Below, one piece after another: positions 35,557 to 44,224 of a stretch of 64,000 nt of DNA (position 1 is its first letter; the number at the start of each line of letters is the position of its first letter). The DNA comes from QYQD01 sp040754095 (GTDB lineage Bacteria; Desulfobacterota; QYQD01). Below the pieces are notes generated by a model, which searched no databases, was not told the origin of the DNA, and saw only the letters and a program-made list of their open reading frames with translations. Location of the stretch: contig JBFMFO010000001.1 of the NCBI GenBank assembly GCA_040754095.1, forward strand, positions 1-64,000, in the 5' to 3' direction. The position numbers were made by a program, and so were the translations under genes.

Positions 35557-36696
35557 TTAGATTACCACATGCAGAAGGGGCTGTTTGACCTTCTTTAAGG
35601 TCTCAAACCAGGCAGATACATCCTCTATCTCCTTTTTCTCCTTTCTTATGCACCCCATGGACAGGATCGTAAAACCGGTAGAGACCAGCCTGTCGCTGAG
35701 TTCAGGTAATGACCTTGTTACGTATTCCTGCCTGGTTTTGTCGGCTACCATAAACAGACATTTAATCTTTTTGTCCCTGACCTGTAAGCTTATGCGCATA
35801 GGCCCCAACCGGCTCATATTCAAAAAGAACAATGCCCGGAAGGGACCGTCCCTTCCGTCCTTCGCCCCCCCCTTTTCATCCGGCTCCCGGTCTAACAGGA
35901 GTTCACATTCACCCCAGCCGGCCTGTTTGGAAAACCAGACGGGCAAAAAGACAATCGATTCCCCCTTTCGCCCCGGCGAATCTGCCTCTGGCACGACCGG
36001 AGATAAAAGCCGGATATTGGCAGACTGATAGCCCTCTATCAGATTCAAAAGGGATGATAACGCCCGCGCCGGGGCGCTATCCGGCCCGGACTCGGATAAA
36101 CTACTCAGGGCTTGCATGACCAGACCCTTTATATCCGTCTCTACCAGACCTCTGGAATCAGGAAGTTGGCCTTTTAGCAAATGAGTCCTGAGCTTGTTCT
36201 CCCAGGAGAGGCCTATCGCCTTGAATACAGAGGGGTTAGGGTCCTGCCCCACAAGGATTCTATCCAACAGGCCGGATAAGGGCCTGAGCGTTTCCGCCAT
36301 ATCGGCTGAAGAATCCAGCGCCTGACGCAACTGCCTGGCCACGTTATCCAGTATGTTACCGGTTTCCTGACGGAGGGTGAAAAACTGCCTAAAAGAGTCC
36401 CTTTGCCATTCTTCGTCCGGCGTCCCAACGGCCATTTTGAGAACCACCTGTGGGGAGACCTCCCGCACCTCAAATTCAGCCTTTAAGCCCTTTACCAGGG
36501 GGAGATCGGTCTGGGCCATAACGGTCTGACCGGCTATGCGCAATAAGGCCCCTTCTCCGGGGAGGATATCTAAGACCGTACCCTCATAGCGTGAACCAAC
36601 GGTGAATAAATTCTGGAGGTCTTGCAGAGAGTGGCCTGCACCCCCCGCGGACAGGATCTTAAAGATGGGTAAATCTGCCTTGCCTTCTATCTTCAA
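35557..36696 (-). CDS. fliK: FliK-like flagellar hook-length control protein
   Basis: 379 residues. N-terminal and middle parts are poorly conserved; the C-terminal domain (about 255-365; LFFLNMSRLGPMRISLQVRD then IKCLFMVADKT) has the beta-alpha pattern of the FliK C-terminal domain that contacts FlhB to switch export from hook to filament proteins. Position in a flagellar operon supports this. Residues about 232-243 (VVPEADSPGRKG) are encoded by a dispersed repeat that also occurs, non-coding, at 12309-12340. Assignment is by context and weak domain match; it could be a FliK paralogue. Confidence 0.6.
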   Translation of the reverse strand: MKIEGKADLPIFKILSAGGAGHSLQDLQNLFTVGSRYEGTVLDILPGEGALLRIAGQTVMAQTDLPLVKGLKAEFEVREVSPQVVLKMAVGTPDEEWQRDSFRQFFTLRQETGNILDNVARQLRQALDSSADMAETLRPLSGLLDRILVGQDPNPSVFKAIGLSWENKLRTHLLKGQLPDSRGLVETDIKGLVMQALSSLSESGPDSAPARALSSLLNLIEGYQSANIRLLSPVVPEADSPGRKGESIVFLPVWFSKQAGWGECELLLDREPDEKGGAKDGRDGPFRALFFLNMSRLGPMRISLQVRDKKIKCLFMVADKTRQEYVTRSLPELSDRLVSTGFTILSMGCIRKEKKEIEDVSAWFETLKKVKQPLLHVVI

Positions 36697-36719
36697 CGCC
36701 TACCGTCCGTTAAAAGCCT

Positions 36720-36938
36720 CGTATCACTTTAGCGCTTTGAAATGGCCCGACATCCAAGGTTCTGGTTGTAGGGTATCGTGGCTTAAATCCGAAATTCGAA
36801 TATCGAAACTCGAAACAAATTCGAATTTTCAAATCTAAGAATGTCCCAAACTGCGGCGGATCTAATTCGTTTTGAATTTCTCATTTCGGTTATTCGATAT
36901 TGTTTCGGATTTCGTGCTTCGGATTTCGAATTTGAAAT
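36720..36938. repeat. About 220-bp repeat element, copy 1
   Basis: Begins CGTATCACTTTAGCGCTTTG and ends in TTCGATATTGTTTCGGATTT-type sequence. The same succession of blocks is at 63008-63218 (copy 2). Rich in CGAAATTCGAATATCGAA-type palindromes. It fills the gap between the fliK-like and DUF2802 genes; no ORF is shared by the copies. Confidence 0.85.
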
Positions 36939-36991
36939 TGCATCGGGCACGAAATCCACTATATTGGAACAATTTTCAAAAGGCTAAGATG

Positions 36992-37453
36992 TTACATAGT
37001 CTCTCTTTTCTCTCTGTCCAGTCCCAAAACCAATTCAACCTCTCCTCTGGTCATTGACAGCCGTTCGGCAATTTCATCCGCAGAAAGCCCGTAACGCGAC
37101 AGTTCCACGACATTTGTATATGGGGCATCAGGCTGTTTATGGGGAATAGAAATATGGCATTCGGCCGATTGAGCCGCCCTTTCTGATAATTTACGCATCT
37201 CTCCTATCCTTTGATCCATATCGGACAGCAACTTATCAGCCAGCGCCCTTTTCTCCTTTAGATTGTTCGCCATGGTCTTGCAGATCTTCTCTGTTTCACG
37301 GATTAGTCCGGCGACGTTTTCGATACTGCCATTTAACTGGCCGGAGCGGGTCTTTCTGAACTTAAGCAATAAGAAAATCACAAACAGGACCAGGATAATC
37401 TCGATCCCAAGTTGAACGATCATTAAGGTTTCTACGTTACTGAAACTATCCAC
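36992..37453 (-). CDS. DUF2802-family protein of flagellar cluster
   Basis: 153 residues. N-terminal membrane helix (IVQLGIEIILVLFVIFLLLK, about 12-31), coiled coil (about 45-95) and a C-terminal helix-turn-helix-like segment (YGLSADEIAERLSMTRGEVE then LVLGL). DUF2802 genes are often found beside flagellar genes; function unknown. The C-terminal motif resembles those in which a recognition-like helix is used for protein contact. Confidence 0.75.
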   Translation of the reverse strand: MDSFSNVETLMIVQLGIEIILVLFVIFLLLKFRKTRSGQLNGSIENVAGLIRETEKICKTMANNLKEKRALADKLLSDMDQRIGEMRKLSERAAQSAECHISIPHKQPDAPYTNVVELSRYGLSADEIAERLSMTRGEVELVLGLDREKRETM

Positions 37454-37513
37454 GAATCCATACTCCTTTAGATAAGTTCAAATGCCAAAATCCAACTCAT
37501 TGGAGGCTCTTGC

Positions 37514-37602
37514 AAAAGTCGTCACACCGGTGAAAACCGGTGTCCAGGGGTGTCTTAATCTGGTCGGAGTCACTGGATTCCGCATCAAGTGCGGAATGAC
37601 AA
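37514..37602. repeat. GTCGTCACACCGGTGAAAAC repeat, second copy
   Basis: Near-identical to 31415-31475 (GTCACACCGGTGAAAACCGG then GTGTCTTAATCTGG), ending in GGATTCCGCATCAAGTGCGG. Confidence 0.85.
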
Positions 37603-37640
37603 GAATACATAGTTATAGGACGCTTTCCGCTTTCCGCTTG

Positions 37641-37862
37641 TTACGCGATCACATCGATAATTTTGCCCTGTTCTTTCTCCGGATCTTTTTTCTCCTCGCC
37701 CGTCTTTCCCTGGCCGTTCTCAGCTTCGGCCTCGTCTCTGCGCTCACGCGGCTTATCCCGTATCACCTGCTTACGCTGCGTGGCCTCTTTTGAGTTAGGA
37801 GATTTTTCTACGGGCTGAGGCTGCCTGATCCCTGGAGCAGGATTAATGGAATATTCATCCAT
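37641..37862 (-). CDS. Small charged protein of the flagellar cluster
   Basis: 73 residues from the ATG at 37862 (MDEYSINPAPG), preceded by GGAGGG at a good distance; the earlier in-frame start at 37898 comes from a dispersed repeat. Almost all charged or polar (RKQVIRDKPRERRDEAEAEN), without hydrophobic core, so likely disordered. Ends in GKIIDVIA, a hydrophobic patch that could be a docking peptide. I recognise no family. Its place between DUF2802 and the FliL-like gene suggests a flagellar role. Confidence 0.55.
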   Translation of the reverse strand: MDEYSINPAPGIRQPQPVEKSPNSKEATQRKQVIRDKPRERRDEAEAENGQGKTGEEKKDPEKEQGKIIDVIA

Positions 37863-37882
37863 CCCCATCCCTCCACTATAGG

Positions 37883-37974
37883 CAACGTCACTGGTCATTA
37901 GTCATCGGTCATTAGTTAAGCGGGGAATATCTCACTTTTACCAGTGACAAATGACTATTGACTAATGACATTAA
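37883..37974. repeat. Inverted repeat of the GGTCATTAGTCA family
   Basis: Arms TCACTGGTCATTAGTCATCG and ATGACTATTGACTAATGAC; third copy of the family at 8969 and 11724. Confidence 0.8.
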
Positions 37975-37986
37975 GTACCGGGTATG

Positions 37987-38922
37987 TCAGGTAAAAACAT
38001 AATCCACAAACAGTATCTTCTGTATTTTCTTCGGCTTTAAATAATTATTTAAAACCCGGCGCAGCTCATCCGCAAGGGCCTTGTCATTTTGCCCCTGCTG
38101 CACTGCATCGAGCTTCTTGGAAAGGAAAAAAGCATAAATCGCCTCACGTAACATCAATTCTTTTCTCCTGATCTCCGGCGCTATGCCCTCCTCTGTCACA
38201 AAATCAACCCGCACTCTCAAAAAAACATCCGTCCCGCCTTCGTTAAATGGAATCAAAAACGGTTTTAAACTATATCTCTCCCCTTTGATTACAGCTTGAG
38301 CCCTTTTCTCCCCCGATAGGCTGGAATGGCTATCATATCTCCTGCCTAACAGGAAAGAGGATACAGCCGTGCTCAGGATCAAAAAACAGGCCAAAATAAT
38401 AAATACTAGTCTCTTGTTTTGGCCTGCAAGCGTCCAAATAGATGCAGGAATAATACGGGCAAGAAATGGCTTACTCCTTCCCCAAACGGCCCTGGAGAAG
38501 TCTAATATCTTGCCTCCCAAACTGCCATAAGTAACCCTAGCCGGTGTTTTCTCTTCGCCTTCCTCTCCCTTTTCCCCTTTCGCCTGAAAATCATCCCCAC
38601 CCTCCTTTTCCAAAAGGGGGTCAGGGGGGATTTTTTCGGATATGTTTTCCTCTTTGTCCTTGCTTTCGTCTCCGGTCCCGGCCTCTGTCTCAGTTTCTGC
38701 GTTCTTTACAGATAAAGTTGTCCCGGCTTCGGCCGCCGTCTCTTCTTCTGTAGAGGCCGGATTGGGTTCTGGAGGGTCTTCGTTCTCGGTCTCACCTTCC
38801 CCGGTCTCAGCGGCGATAGGGATATCGCCGGGGGCAAGGTCATGGCCTTTCGCTTGTTCTTCCGGCTGGTTGTCCGGATCTCGTGTTTCTTTTTCCAGGT
38901 CTTCTTTGTCTGTATCGCTCAT
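37987..38922 (-). CDS. FliL-like membrane protein with long acidic N-terminus
   Basis: 311 residues from the ATG at 38922 (MSDTDKEDLEKE); the longer GTG start at 38949 lies in a repeat. Residues 1-150 are acidic low-complexity (E, D, T, A), then a helix (RLVFIILACFLILSTAVSSF, about 185-205) and a C-terminal domain (about 215-311) with the FliL-like pattern YSLKPFLIPFNEGGTDVFLR, ending in an amphipathic helix. Canonical FliL is encoded separately at 49.4 kb, so this is a second, divergent member. Codons at 38586-38637 are a palindromic repeat read in frame (PPDPLLEKEGG). Confidence 0.65.
   Translation of the reverse strand: MSDTDKEDLEKETRDPDNQPEEQAKGHDLAPGDIPIAAETGEGETENEDPPEPNPASTEEETAAEAGTTLSVKNAETETEAGTGDESKDKEENISEKIPPDPLLEKEGGDDFQAKGEKGEEGEEKTPARVTYGSLGGKILDFSRAVWGRSKPFLARIIPASIWTLAGQNKRLVFIILACFLILSTAVSSFLLGRRYDSHSSLSGEKRAQAVIKGERYSLKPFLIPFNEGGTDVFLRVRVDFVTEEGIAPEIRRKELMLREAIYAFFLSKKLDAVQQGQNDKALADELRRVLNNYLKPKKIQKILFVDYVFT
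38586..38637. repeat. Palindromic C-run/G-run repeat inside a coding region
   Basis: Same family as the repeats at 1203 and 10538 (CCTCCTTTTCC / AAAAGGGGG, then CAGGGGGGATTTT), translated in frame as IPPDPLLEKEGG within the acidic N-terminus of the second FliL-like protein. Confidence 0.85.
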
Positions 38923-38937
38923 ATCAGGCCCTAATGG

Positions 38938-39058
38938 AGCTGTCAGCACTCGGCATGTTTGTTATCCGTTAACCGTTGTCCGACATTTTCTTCCGGTAAA
39001 CGGTCAACAGTGAACGGTGAACCGAATTCATGCTGCCAGCTGATCGCTGAAAGCTAAT
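38938..39058. repeat. GTTAACCGTTGTCCGAC-type repeat
   Basis: Copy of the 12715 family between fliA and the second FliL-like gene; supplies the upstream in-frame GTG of the latter. Confidence 0.8.
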
Positions 39059-39061
39059 AGG

Positions 39062-39853
39062 TTATGCTCCCTGGTTGAAATGCCCCAGGAGAGCGCCGCG
39101 CAGGCGAAGGGTGGCCTTGGTGTGCATCTGTGAAATCCGCGACTCGGTATATCCCATGATCTCCCCTATCTCCCGCATAGTTAAGTCCTCATAATAATAG
39201 AGCGAAACTACTAATCTCTCCTTTTCCGGCAGTTCGTCAATGGCGCCGGCTATTATATCCCGCAGTTGCGCCAGGCCGAGTGAAACAAAGGGATCGCTCT
39301 GCCTCCCGTCCGCCACGATTTCAAAAAAATCATCGTCGGAATCCTCGGATGTCCTCCGGCGTATTATATTCAGATCAGTCAGCGATACCCCCTTTACCGT
39401 ATCAATCAAATGATAAAAGTCCGCCAGAGAAAGGCCCAATCTGTCTGCTACTTCCTCGTCCTCGGCCGGCCTGCCCCGTTCTTTTTGCAAGGCGTTGTAT
39501 GCCTTCTCTATATCGGCAATCTTGCGACGCACCGAGCGAGGCACCCAATCCAGAGAGCGCAACTCATCCAACATAGCTCCGCGTATGCGAAACTCCGCGT
39601 ATGTCTTGAATTGAATATTCTTACCGGGGTCGAATTTATTTATAGCGTCAATAAGCCCTATCGTCCCTGAACTGACAAGATCATCCATAGAGACATGTGC
39701 GGGTAGACGCATGGCCAGTTTGCCGGCCAGATATTTAATTAAAGGAGTATATTTAATAATCAATTCCTCCCTCTGTTTGGCATCTACAGTCTTTTCACCC
39801 TTGAAATAATACTGGGTATAGTCTTTTAATCTGGCAGCATTATACTTTTTCAT
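39062..39853 (-). CDS. fliA: Flagellar sigma factor FliA (sigma28)
   Basis: 263 residues, FliA/WhiG type. Region 2 (YTPLIKYLAGKLAMRLP; SSGTIGLIDAINKFDP; FKTYAEFRIRGAMLDELR), region 3 (GRPAEDEEVADRLGLSLADF) and region 4 (LPEKERLVVSLYYYEDLTMR, EIGEIMGYTESRISQMHTKA). Directs late flagellar and chemotaxis transcription. Overlaps flhG by four bases (ATGA), so translation is coupled. No anti-sigma factor FlgM gene is in the window. Two candidate target promoters here: fapA and the riboswitch gene near 59.5 kb. Confidence 0.95.
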   Translation of the reverse strand: MKKYNAARLKDYTQYYFKGEKTVDAKQREELIIKYTPLIKYLAGKLAMRLPAHVSMDDLVSSGTIGLIDAINKFDPGKNIQFKTYAEFRIRGAMLDELRSLDWVPRSVRRKIADIEKAYNALQKERGRPAEDEEVADRLGLSLADFYHLIDTVKGVSLTDLNIIRRRTSEDSDDDFFEIVADGRQSDPFVSLGLAQLRDIIAGAIDELPEKERLVVSLYYYEDLTMREIGEIMGYTESRISQMHTKATLRLRGALLGHFNQGA

Positions 39854-40755
39854 AAGGCCCCCGGGACTTGTAATAAATTTTTCCAGAAAAATTTGATATT
39901 TCCATCCGACCGGTCGTCATAGGTCCGGCTGCAGATACTTTCGGCCAGTTCCACAAATCGTCTGCTGGAAGAGGCCTCCGGATATAAGTCGACCACTACT
40001 CTTTGTTTTTTAACGGCCCTGGGGATACACGCATCGTGAGGTATAAGGCCCCAGTAATCCATAGACATGCTCCCCAGAAATCTGTCTGTCACCATACTCA
40101 ACCTCTTAAAAACCGACTCGGCTTCGGCCTCTGTAACAGCCAGATTTACCAGGATACTAAATCGCTTTATGTCATGTTTAGTGGAAAGAATCTTGATTAA
40201 GGCATAAGCATCGGCGATGGATGTGGGCTCGGGAGTGACTATAACCACCCTCTCATGGGATGCCAAATTGAAATAGACCACATTCGAAGAAATACCGGCG
40301 GCTGTATCAATAATCAGGATATCTATACAATTGCGCAGCCCTTCGAGTTCGTTAAGCAGATACAGTTTCTGACTCTCCGAGAGGTCGGCCAGTTCCTGAA
40401 CCCCGGAACTGGCCGGCATAATCCGCATGCCGCCGGGCCCCTCGACTAAAATCTCATCCAGAGTCTTCTCACCGGAAAAGACATGGCGCATGGTGTACCT
40501 GGGTGCTAATCCCAGCAATATATCAATATTGGCCAGACTCAGATCGGCATCCAGCACCAACACCCTTTTGCCCTTCCTGGATAAGGCAAAGGCCAGATTA
40601 GCCACCACATTAGTCTTGCCTACGCCGCCTTTCCCGCTGGTAAAGGAAATTACCCTGGGGATATGGTCCTCCGCACAAGAATTGGACCTGCCTATATCGG
40701 ACGGCATATAGGGTGATGACTTCAACCTACTTCTCAGACCCACAGCCTGATCCAT
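39850..40755 (-). CDS. flhG: FlhG (MinD-like ATPase, flagellar number regulator)
   Basis: 301 residues from the ATG at 40755, preceded by AGGGAG; the longer frame reads repeat-like sequence. Deviant Walker A SGKGGVGKTNVVANLAF (about residues 37-53), VLVLDADLSLANIDILLG, and VIVTPEPTSIADAYALIK. An N-terminal motif DQAVGLRSRL is the FlhF-activation helix type. With FlhF it sets number and place of flagella. Downstream partner fliA overlaps. Confidence 0.94.
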   Translation of the reverse strand: MDQAVGLRSRLKSSPYMPSDIGRSNSCAEDHIPRVISFTSGKGGVGKTNVVANLAFALSRKGKRVLVLDADLSLANIDILLGLAPRYTMRHVFSGEKTLDEILVEGPGGMRIMPASSGVQELADLSESQKLYLLNELEGLRNCIDILIIDTAAGISSNVVYFNLASHERVVIVTPEPTSIADAYALIKILSTKHDIKRFSILVNLAVTEAEAESVFKRLSMVTDRFLGSMSMDYWGLIPHDACIPRAVKKQRVVVDLYPEASSSRRFVELAESICSRTYDDRSDGNIKFFWKNLLQVPGAL

Positions 40756-40794
40756 AATTATTCTCCCTAACCCGGACGAGCCGGAACCAGATTT

Positions 40795-40895
40795 GCCACG
40801 AAGACACGAAGTTAACAAATTCGAAATTCGAATTTCGAAATTGATTTGATCTCTTGGTGCCTTTGTGGCTAAAATTTCTTTGCCGTCTTGGCAAG
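40795..40895. repeat. CACGAAGACACGAAG/CTTGGTGCCTTTGTGG inverted repeat
   Basis: Imperfect inverted repeat with an internal AAATTCGAAATTCGAATTT palindrome between flhF and flhG. Confidence 0.65.
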
Positions 40896-40910
40896 AATCT
40901 AACTCTTAAC

Positions 40911-42122
40911 TTACTGAACTTTTTCACGTAATTCGCCCCATAACAGATCTATCAGTCTCTTACGCGTAGCCGTCTCTATATCCTCGGGCACCCGCTGACC
41001 GGTAGTAAAATAAAAAATAGGCGACTTGAAACGCACCGCCTGATTAAATATCGGGCCATAAAAACGGGACTCGTCGATCTTGGAAAAAATACAACCCTTA
41101 ACCGACAAGGCCAGGTACTTCGCAAGTATATCCTCTATGACGCCGTTCTGGGTGGTGGCGCTGACCACAAGCTGCCCTTCGATAGCCGGGTGGGCATAAA
41201 TATATCTGGCCATCTCCTGCATGTGTTCTTCATGATGCGGACTTCGACCGGCCGTATCAATCAGGATTATGTCTTTATCCTGATTCCGGTTAATGGCCCG
41301 GGACAGATCCTGGTCTTTAAAGACAGCCATAAAGGGCACCCCCAGGATATGGGCGTAAGTCTTGAGCTGTTCGGAAGCCGCGATACGATAATTATCTGCC
41401 GAGATCAGGGCCACCCTTTTCTTTTCTTTTAAAGCAAAATGGGCGGCCAGCTTGGCGCAGGTAGTGGTCTTACCCACACCTGTAGGACCGATAAAGGCCC
41501 AGACGCAGGGACGGTTTGCTTTTTCTTCATCCCATCGCCCCAGAACGATTTGATCCAGCAACCGCCCGGTTATTATTTCTCTGAGCCTGGCAGATGATTC
41601 AGCCGGATCGGCTCTCCCATCCAGTCCCGCGCCCTCCAGCAAAGAACAGACCAGAGCGGATTCCAGACCGATAGATTCGAGATAGGCGGTCAGAGTATCT
41701 ACTGCCTGATTTAACGGCCCGCCTGCCTGTGCCGGCACGGTAGACAAGCCTGCCTGCCCGCCATGGCGCATCTCCGGCCGGGGCCCCACCGCCGTCTGGA
41801 TCATCCTTTTCAGACCGGCAACCTCGGCCCGAAGAGCGGATACTTCCGGTATTTGGCCGGTTATTAACTGATTGTTTACCGGCCCCGGGAGATAATCGGT
41901 GCTGCGTTTTTCAGGCAGGGAACCGGTATTCACCATGGGATCCCGGGGCTCGTAGTCTATGGCCGCCACCACTTCCACCATGGATTTCCCTGTGCCCCCC
42001 AGGAGCCCGTTGCCCTTCCTGAGTCTCTTTGTAGAAAGAATAATCGCTTCCGGTCCCAGTTCGCTCTTGACCATCTGCACCGCTGCGTTAATGTCCCTGG
42101 CTTCGTACCGCTTAATCTTCAT
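40911..42122 (-). CDS. flhF: FlhF SRP-type GTPase, flagellar placement
   Basis: 403 residues. N-terminal basic B domain (MKIKRYEARDINAAVQMVKS; residues 1-120), N domain, then the SRP-GTPase G domain (about 205-400) with P-loop GPTGVGKTTTCAKLAAHF, ISADNYRIAASEQLKTYA, and DTAGRSPHHEEH. Recruits the first flagellar basal proteins to the pole; its GTPase is stimulated by FlhG encoded next. Overlaps the end of flhA by 11 bases. Confidence 0.95.
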   Translation of the reverse strand: MKIKRYEARDINAAVQMVKSELGPEAIILSTKRLRKGNGLLGGTGKSMVEVVAAIDYEPRDPMVNTGSLPEKRSTDYLPGPVNNQLITGQIPEVSALRAEVAGLKRMIQTAVGPRPEMRHGGQAGLSTVPAQAGGPLNQAVDTLTAYLESIGLESALVCSLLEGAGLDGRADPAESSARLREIITGRLLDQIVLGRWDEEKANRPCVWAFIGPTGVGKTTTCAKLAAHFALKEKKRVALISADNYRIAASEQLKTYAHILGVPFMAVFKDQDLSRAINRNQDKDIILIDTAGRSPHHEEHMQEMARYIYAHPAIEGQLVVSATTQNGVIEDILAKYLALSVKGCIFSKIDESRFYGPIFNQAVRFKSPIFYFTTGQRVPEDIETATRKRLIDLLWGELREKVQ

Positions 42123-44205
42123 GGCCGAGTTCTATTATCCCCACAGATTGGACTTTCATATCAGATGATAACTCGTTGTGTGAAAGAATAAGTACGTTAG
42201 GAACAAACCTCTCCACCAGCCGCCGCAAATGCCGCCTGACGATGGGTGAGCACAGAATGATGGGCTGATAATTAAGCACCAGGCATTGCTCTGCGCCACG
42301 GTTGATATAATTGATGATACGCTGGGCCAGATTAGGCTCAATGGAAAGGAAAGTGCCTTGCTCTGTCCTCTGTATCCCTTCCCGCAACACATCTTCGATA
42401 TTCTGGCTCAGCGCCAGCACCGGTAATGTCCCCTCCGGGGTCAAAAATTCCTTGGTGATGGACCGGGCCAGTTTCTGGCGTACATATTCAGTAAGGATGT
42501 CCGGATCTTTGGTAATCGGGGCATAGTCCGCTATGGTCTCTACAATAGTGAGTAGATCCCGTATGGATATTCTTTCCCGCAAAAGATTCTGAAGGACCTT
42601 CTGCAGCCCGCCCAGGGAGAAAACGGTATTGGCTTCTTCCACTGCCTTGGAATTGGTTTTGGCGAGATTATCCAGTAACTTCTGAACTTCCTGACGCCCG
42701 AGCAGCTCATCGGCATGGCTGCGGATGACTTCGGTTAAATGCGTAGCCACAACCGTCGCCATATCCACTACCGTATAACCCGCCAGTTGCGCCTCCTCTT
42801 TGACTTTGTCCGTAATCCACAGGGCGGGCAGATTAAAGGCCGGCTCGGTAGTGGGTATGCCCTCTACTTTGCGTTTTACTTCTCCGGCATCCATGGCTAA
42901 ATGGTATCCGGGCAATAATTCACCGTGCGCCACTTCAATTCCTCTGATAAGCACGGCATAGTTCCCGGGTTTTAACTGCAAATTATCCCGTATATGGATA
43001 GGCGGGACAATAAGGCCCATATCCAGGGCGAACTGTCGGCGGAGCGCCCGGATTCTTTCCAGGAGATCGCCGCCTTGTTTTTCATCCACTAAAGGGATGA
43101 GACCATAACCAACCTCTAAAGAGAGCGTATCCAGAGGAAGAAGACTCTCCACAATCTCCGGCTCCCTCGTTGGTTTGGCCGCTGTGGCCTCTTCCATGAT
43201 CCCGGCTTCAGAGGCCTGCCTGCTGCGGTAGAGGAAAAAAGCCAGAGAGCCGACTGCTGCGGAAAAAAGGATAAAGGGGATGTGCGGCAGTCCCGGTATC
43301 AAACCGAAGAAAAAGATGATGCCTGACGCGACGCCCATGGCCTGTATCTGAGATCCGAACTGATTGGCAAATTCCCTTCCCATGCCTACTTCAGACGCCG
43401 CCCGGCTTACCAGGATGCCCGCAGCGGTAGAAATGACCAGGGCCGGTATCTGCGCTACCAGGCCATCGCCGATGGTAAGTAACGTGTAATTCTGCACTGC
43501 GTCTAACACCGGCAGGCCCTTCTGAAAAACACCGATAAGTATGCCGCCCAGGATATTTACAAATATAATGATGATACCGGCGATAGCCTCCCCGCGCACA
43601 AACTTGCTGGCGCCGTCCATAGCCCCGTAGAATTCCGACTCTCTGGCAATCTCCGCCCTTCTGCGCCTGGCCTCGCGATCATCTATAAGGCCGGCGTTCA
43701 AGTCTGCATCTATACTCATCTGTTTTCCGGGCATGGCGTCCAGGGTAAAACGGGCTGCCACCTCGGCTATACGCCCCGCGCCCTTGGTGATCACCACAAA
43801 ATTAATAACCACCATGATGATAAAGACAATGGCCCCGATGACGTAGTTCCCTCCGATTACAAAGGTCCCGAAGGCCTTGATGACCCGTCCGGCGGCCTCT
43901 GCCCCCTCATTGCCATAGGAAAGAATGAGGCGGGTCGAGGCCACGTTTAAAGACAGGCGGAAGAGGGTGGTAATCAGGAGCAAAGACGGGAAAACGGAAA
44001 AATCAAGAGGACTGGTGCTGTACATAGCCATGAGCAGAATGACCAGGCCAAAGGTCAGGCTGAAGGTGAGAAGGATGTCCAGAACAAAAGGAGGCAGGGG
44101 AACAATCATCACCAGCAGGATGGCCACTACCCCGACAGCCATAACGAGATTCCCGCTATCTAATGACGGCAAGCTCACGGCAGGGCTTCGTACCTGATCA
44201 GCCAT
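42112..44205 (-). CDS. flhA: Flagellar export apparatus protein FlhA
   Basis: 697 residues, normal length. Eight N-terminal membrane helices (about 20-330), the conserved FHIPEP-type loop region (NVASTRLILSYGNEGAEAAG, shown in part; AARFTLDAMPGKQMSIDADL), and a large cytoplasmic domain (about 350-697) that docks chaperone-substrate complexes. Part of the type III export gate with FlhB and FliPQR. Follows flhB after 19 bases and overlaps flhF. Confidence 0.97.
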   Translation of the reverse strand: MADQVRSPAVSLPSLDSGNLVMAVGVVAILLVMIVPLPPFVLDILLTFSLTFGLVILLMAMYSTSPLDFSVFPSLLLITTLFRLSLNVASTRLILSYGNEGAEAAGRVIKAFGTFVIGGNYVIGAIVFIIMVVINFVVITKGAGRIAEVAARFTLDAMPGKQMSIDADLNAGLIDDREARRRRAEIARESEFYGAMDGASKFVRGEAIAGIIIIFVNILGGILIGVFQKGLPVLDAVQNYTLLTIGDGLVAQIPALVISTAAGILVSRAASEVGMGREFANQFGSQIQAMGVASGIIFFFGLIPGLPHIPFILFSAAVGSLAFFLYRSRQASEAGIMEEATAAKPTREPEIVESLLPLDTLSLEVGYGLIPLVDEKQGGDLLERIRALRRQFALDMGLIVPPIHIRDNLQLKPGNYAVLIRGIEVAHGELLPGYHLAMDAGEVKRKVEGIPTTEPAFNLPALWITDKVKEEAQLAGYTVVDMATVVATHLTEVIRSHADELLGRQEVQKLLDNLAKTNSKAVEEANTVFSLGGLQKVLQNLLRERISIRDLLTIVETIADYAPITKDPDILTEYVRQKLARSITKEFLTPEGTLPVLALSQNIEDVLREGIQRTEQGTFLSIEPNLAQRIINYINRGAEQCLVLNYQPIILCSPIVRRHLRRLVERFVPNVLILSHNELSSDMKVQSVGIIELGHED

Positions 44206-44224
44206 AATTTCTCCTTATCCGGCT

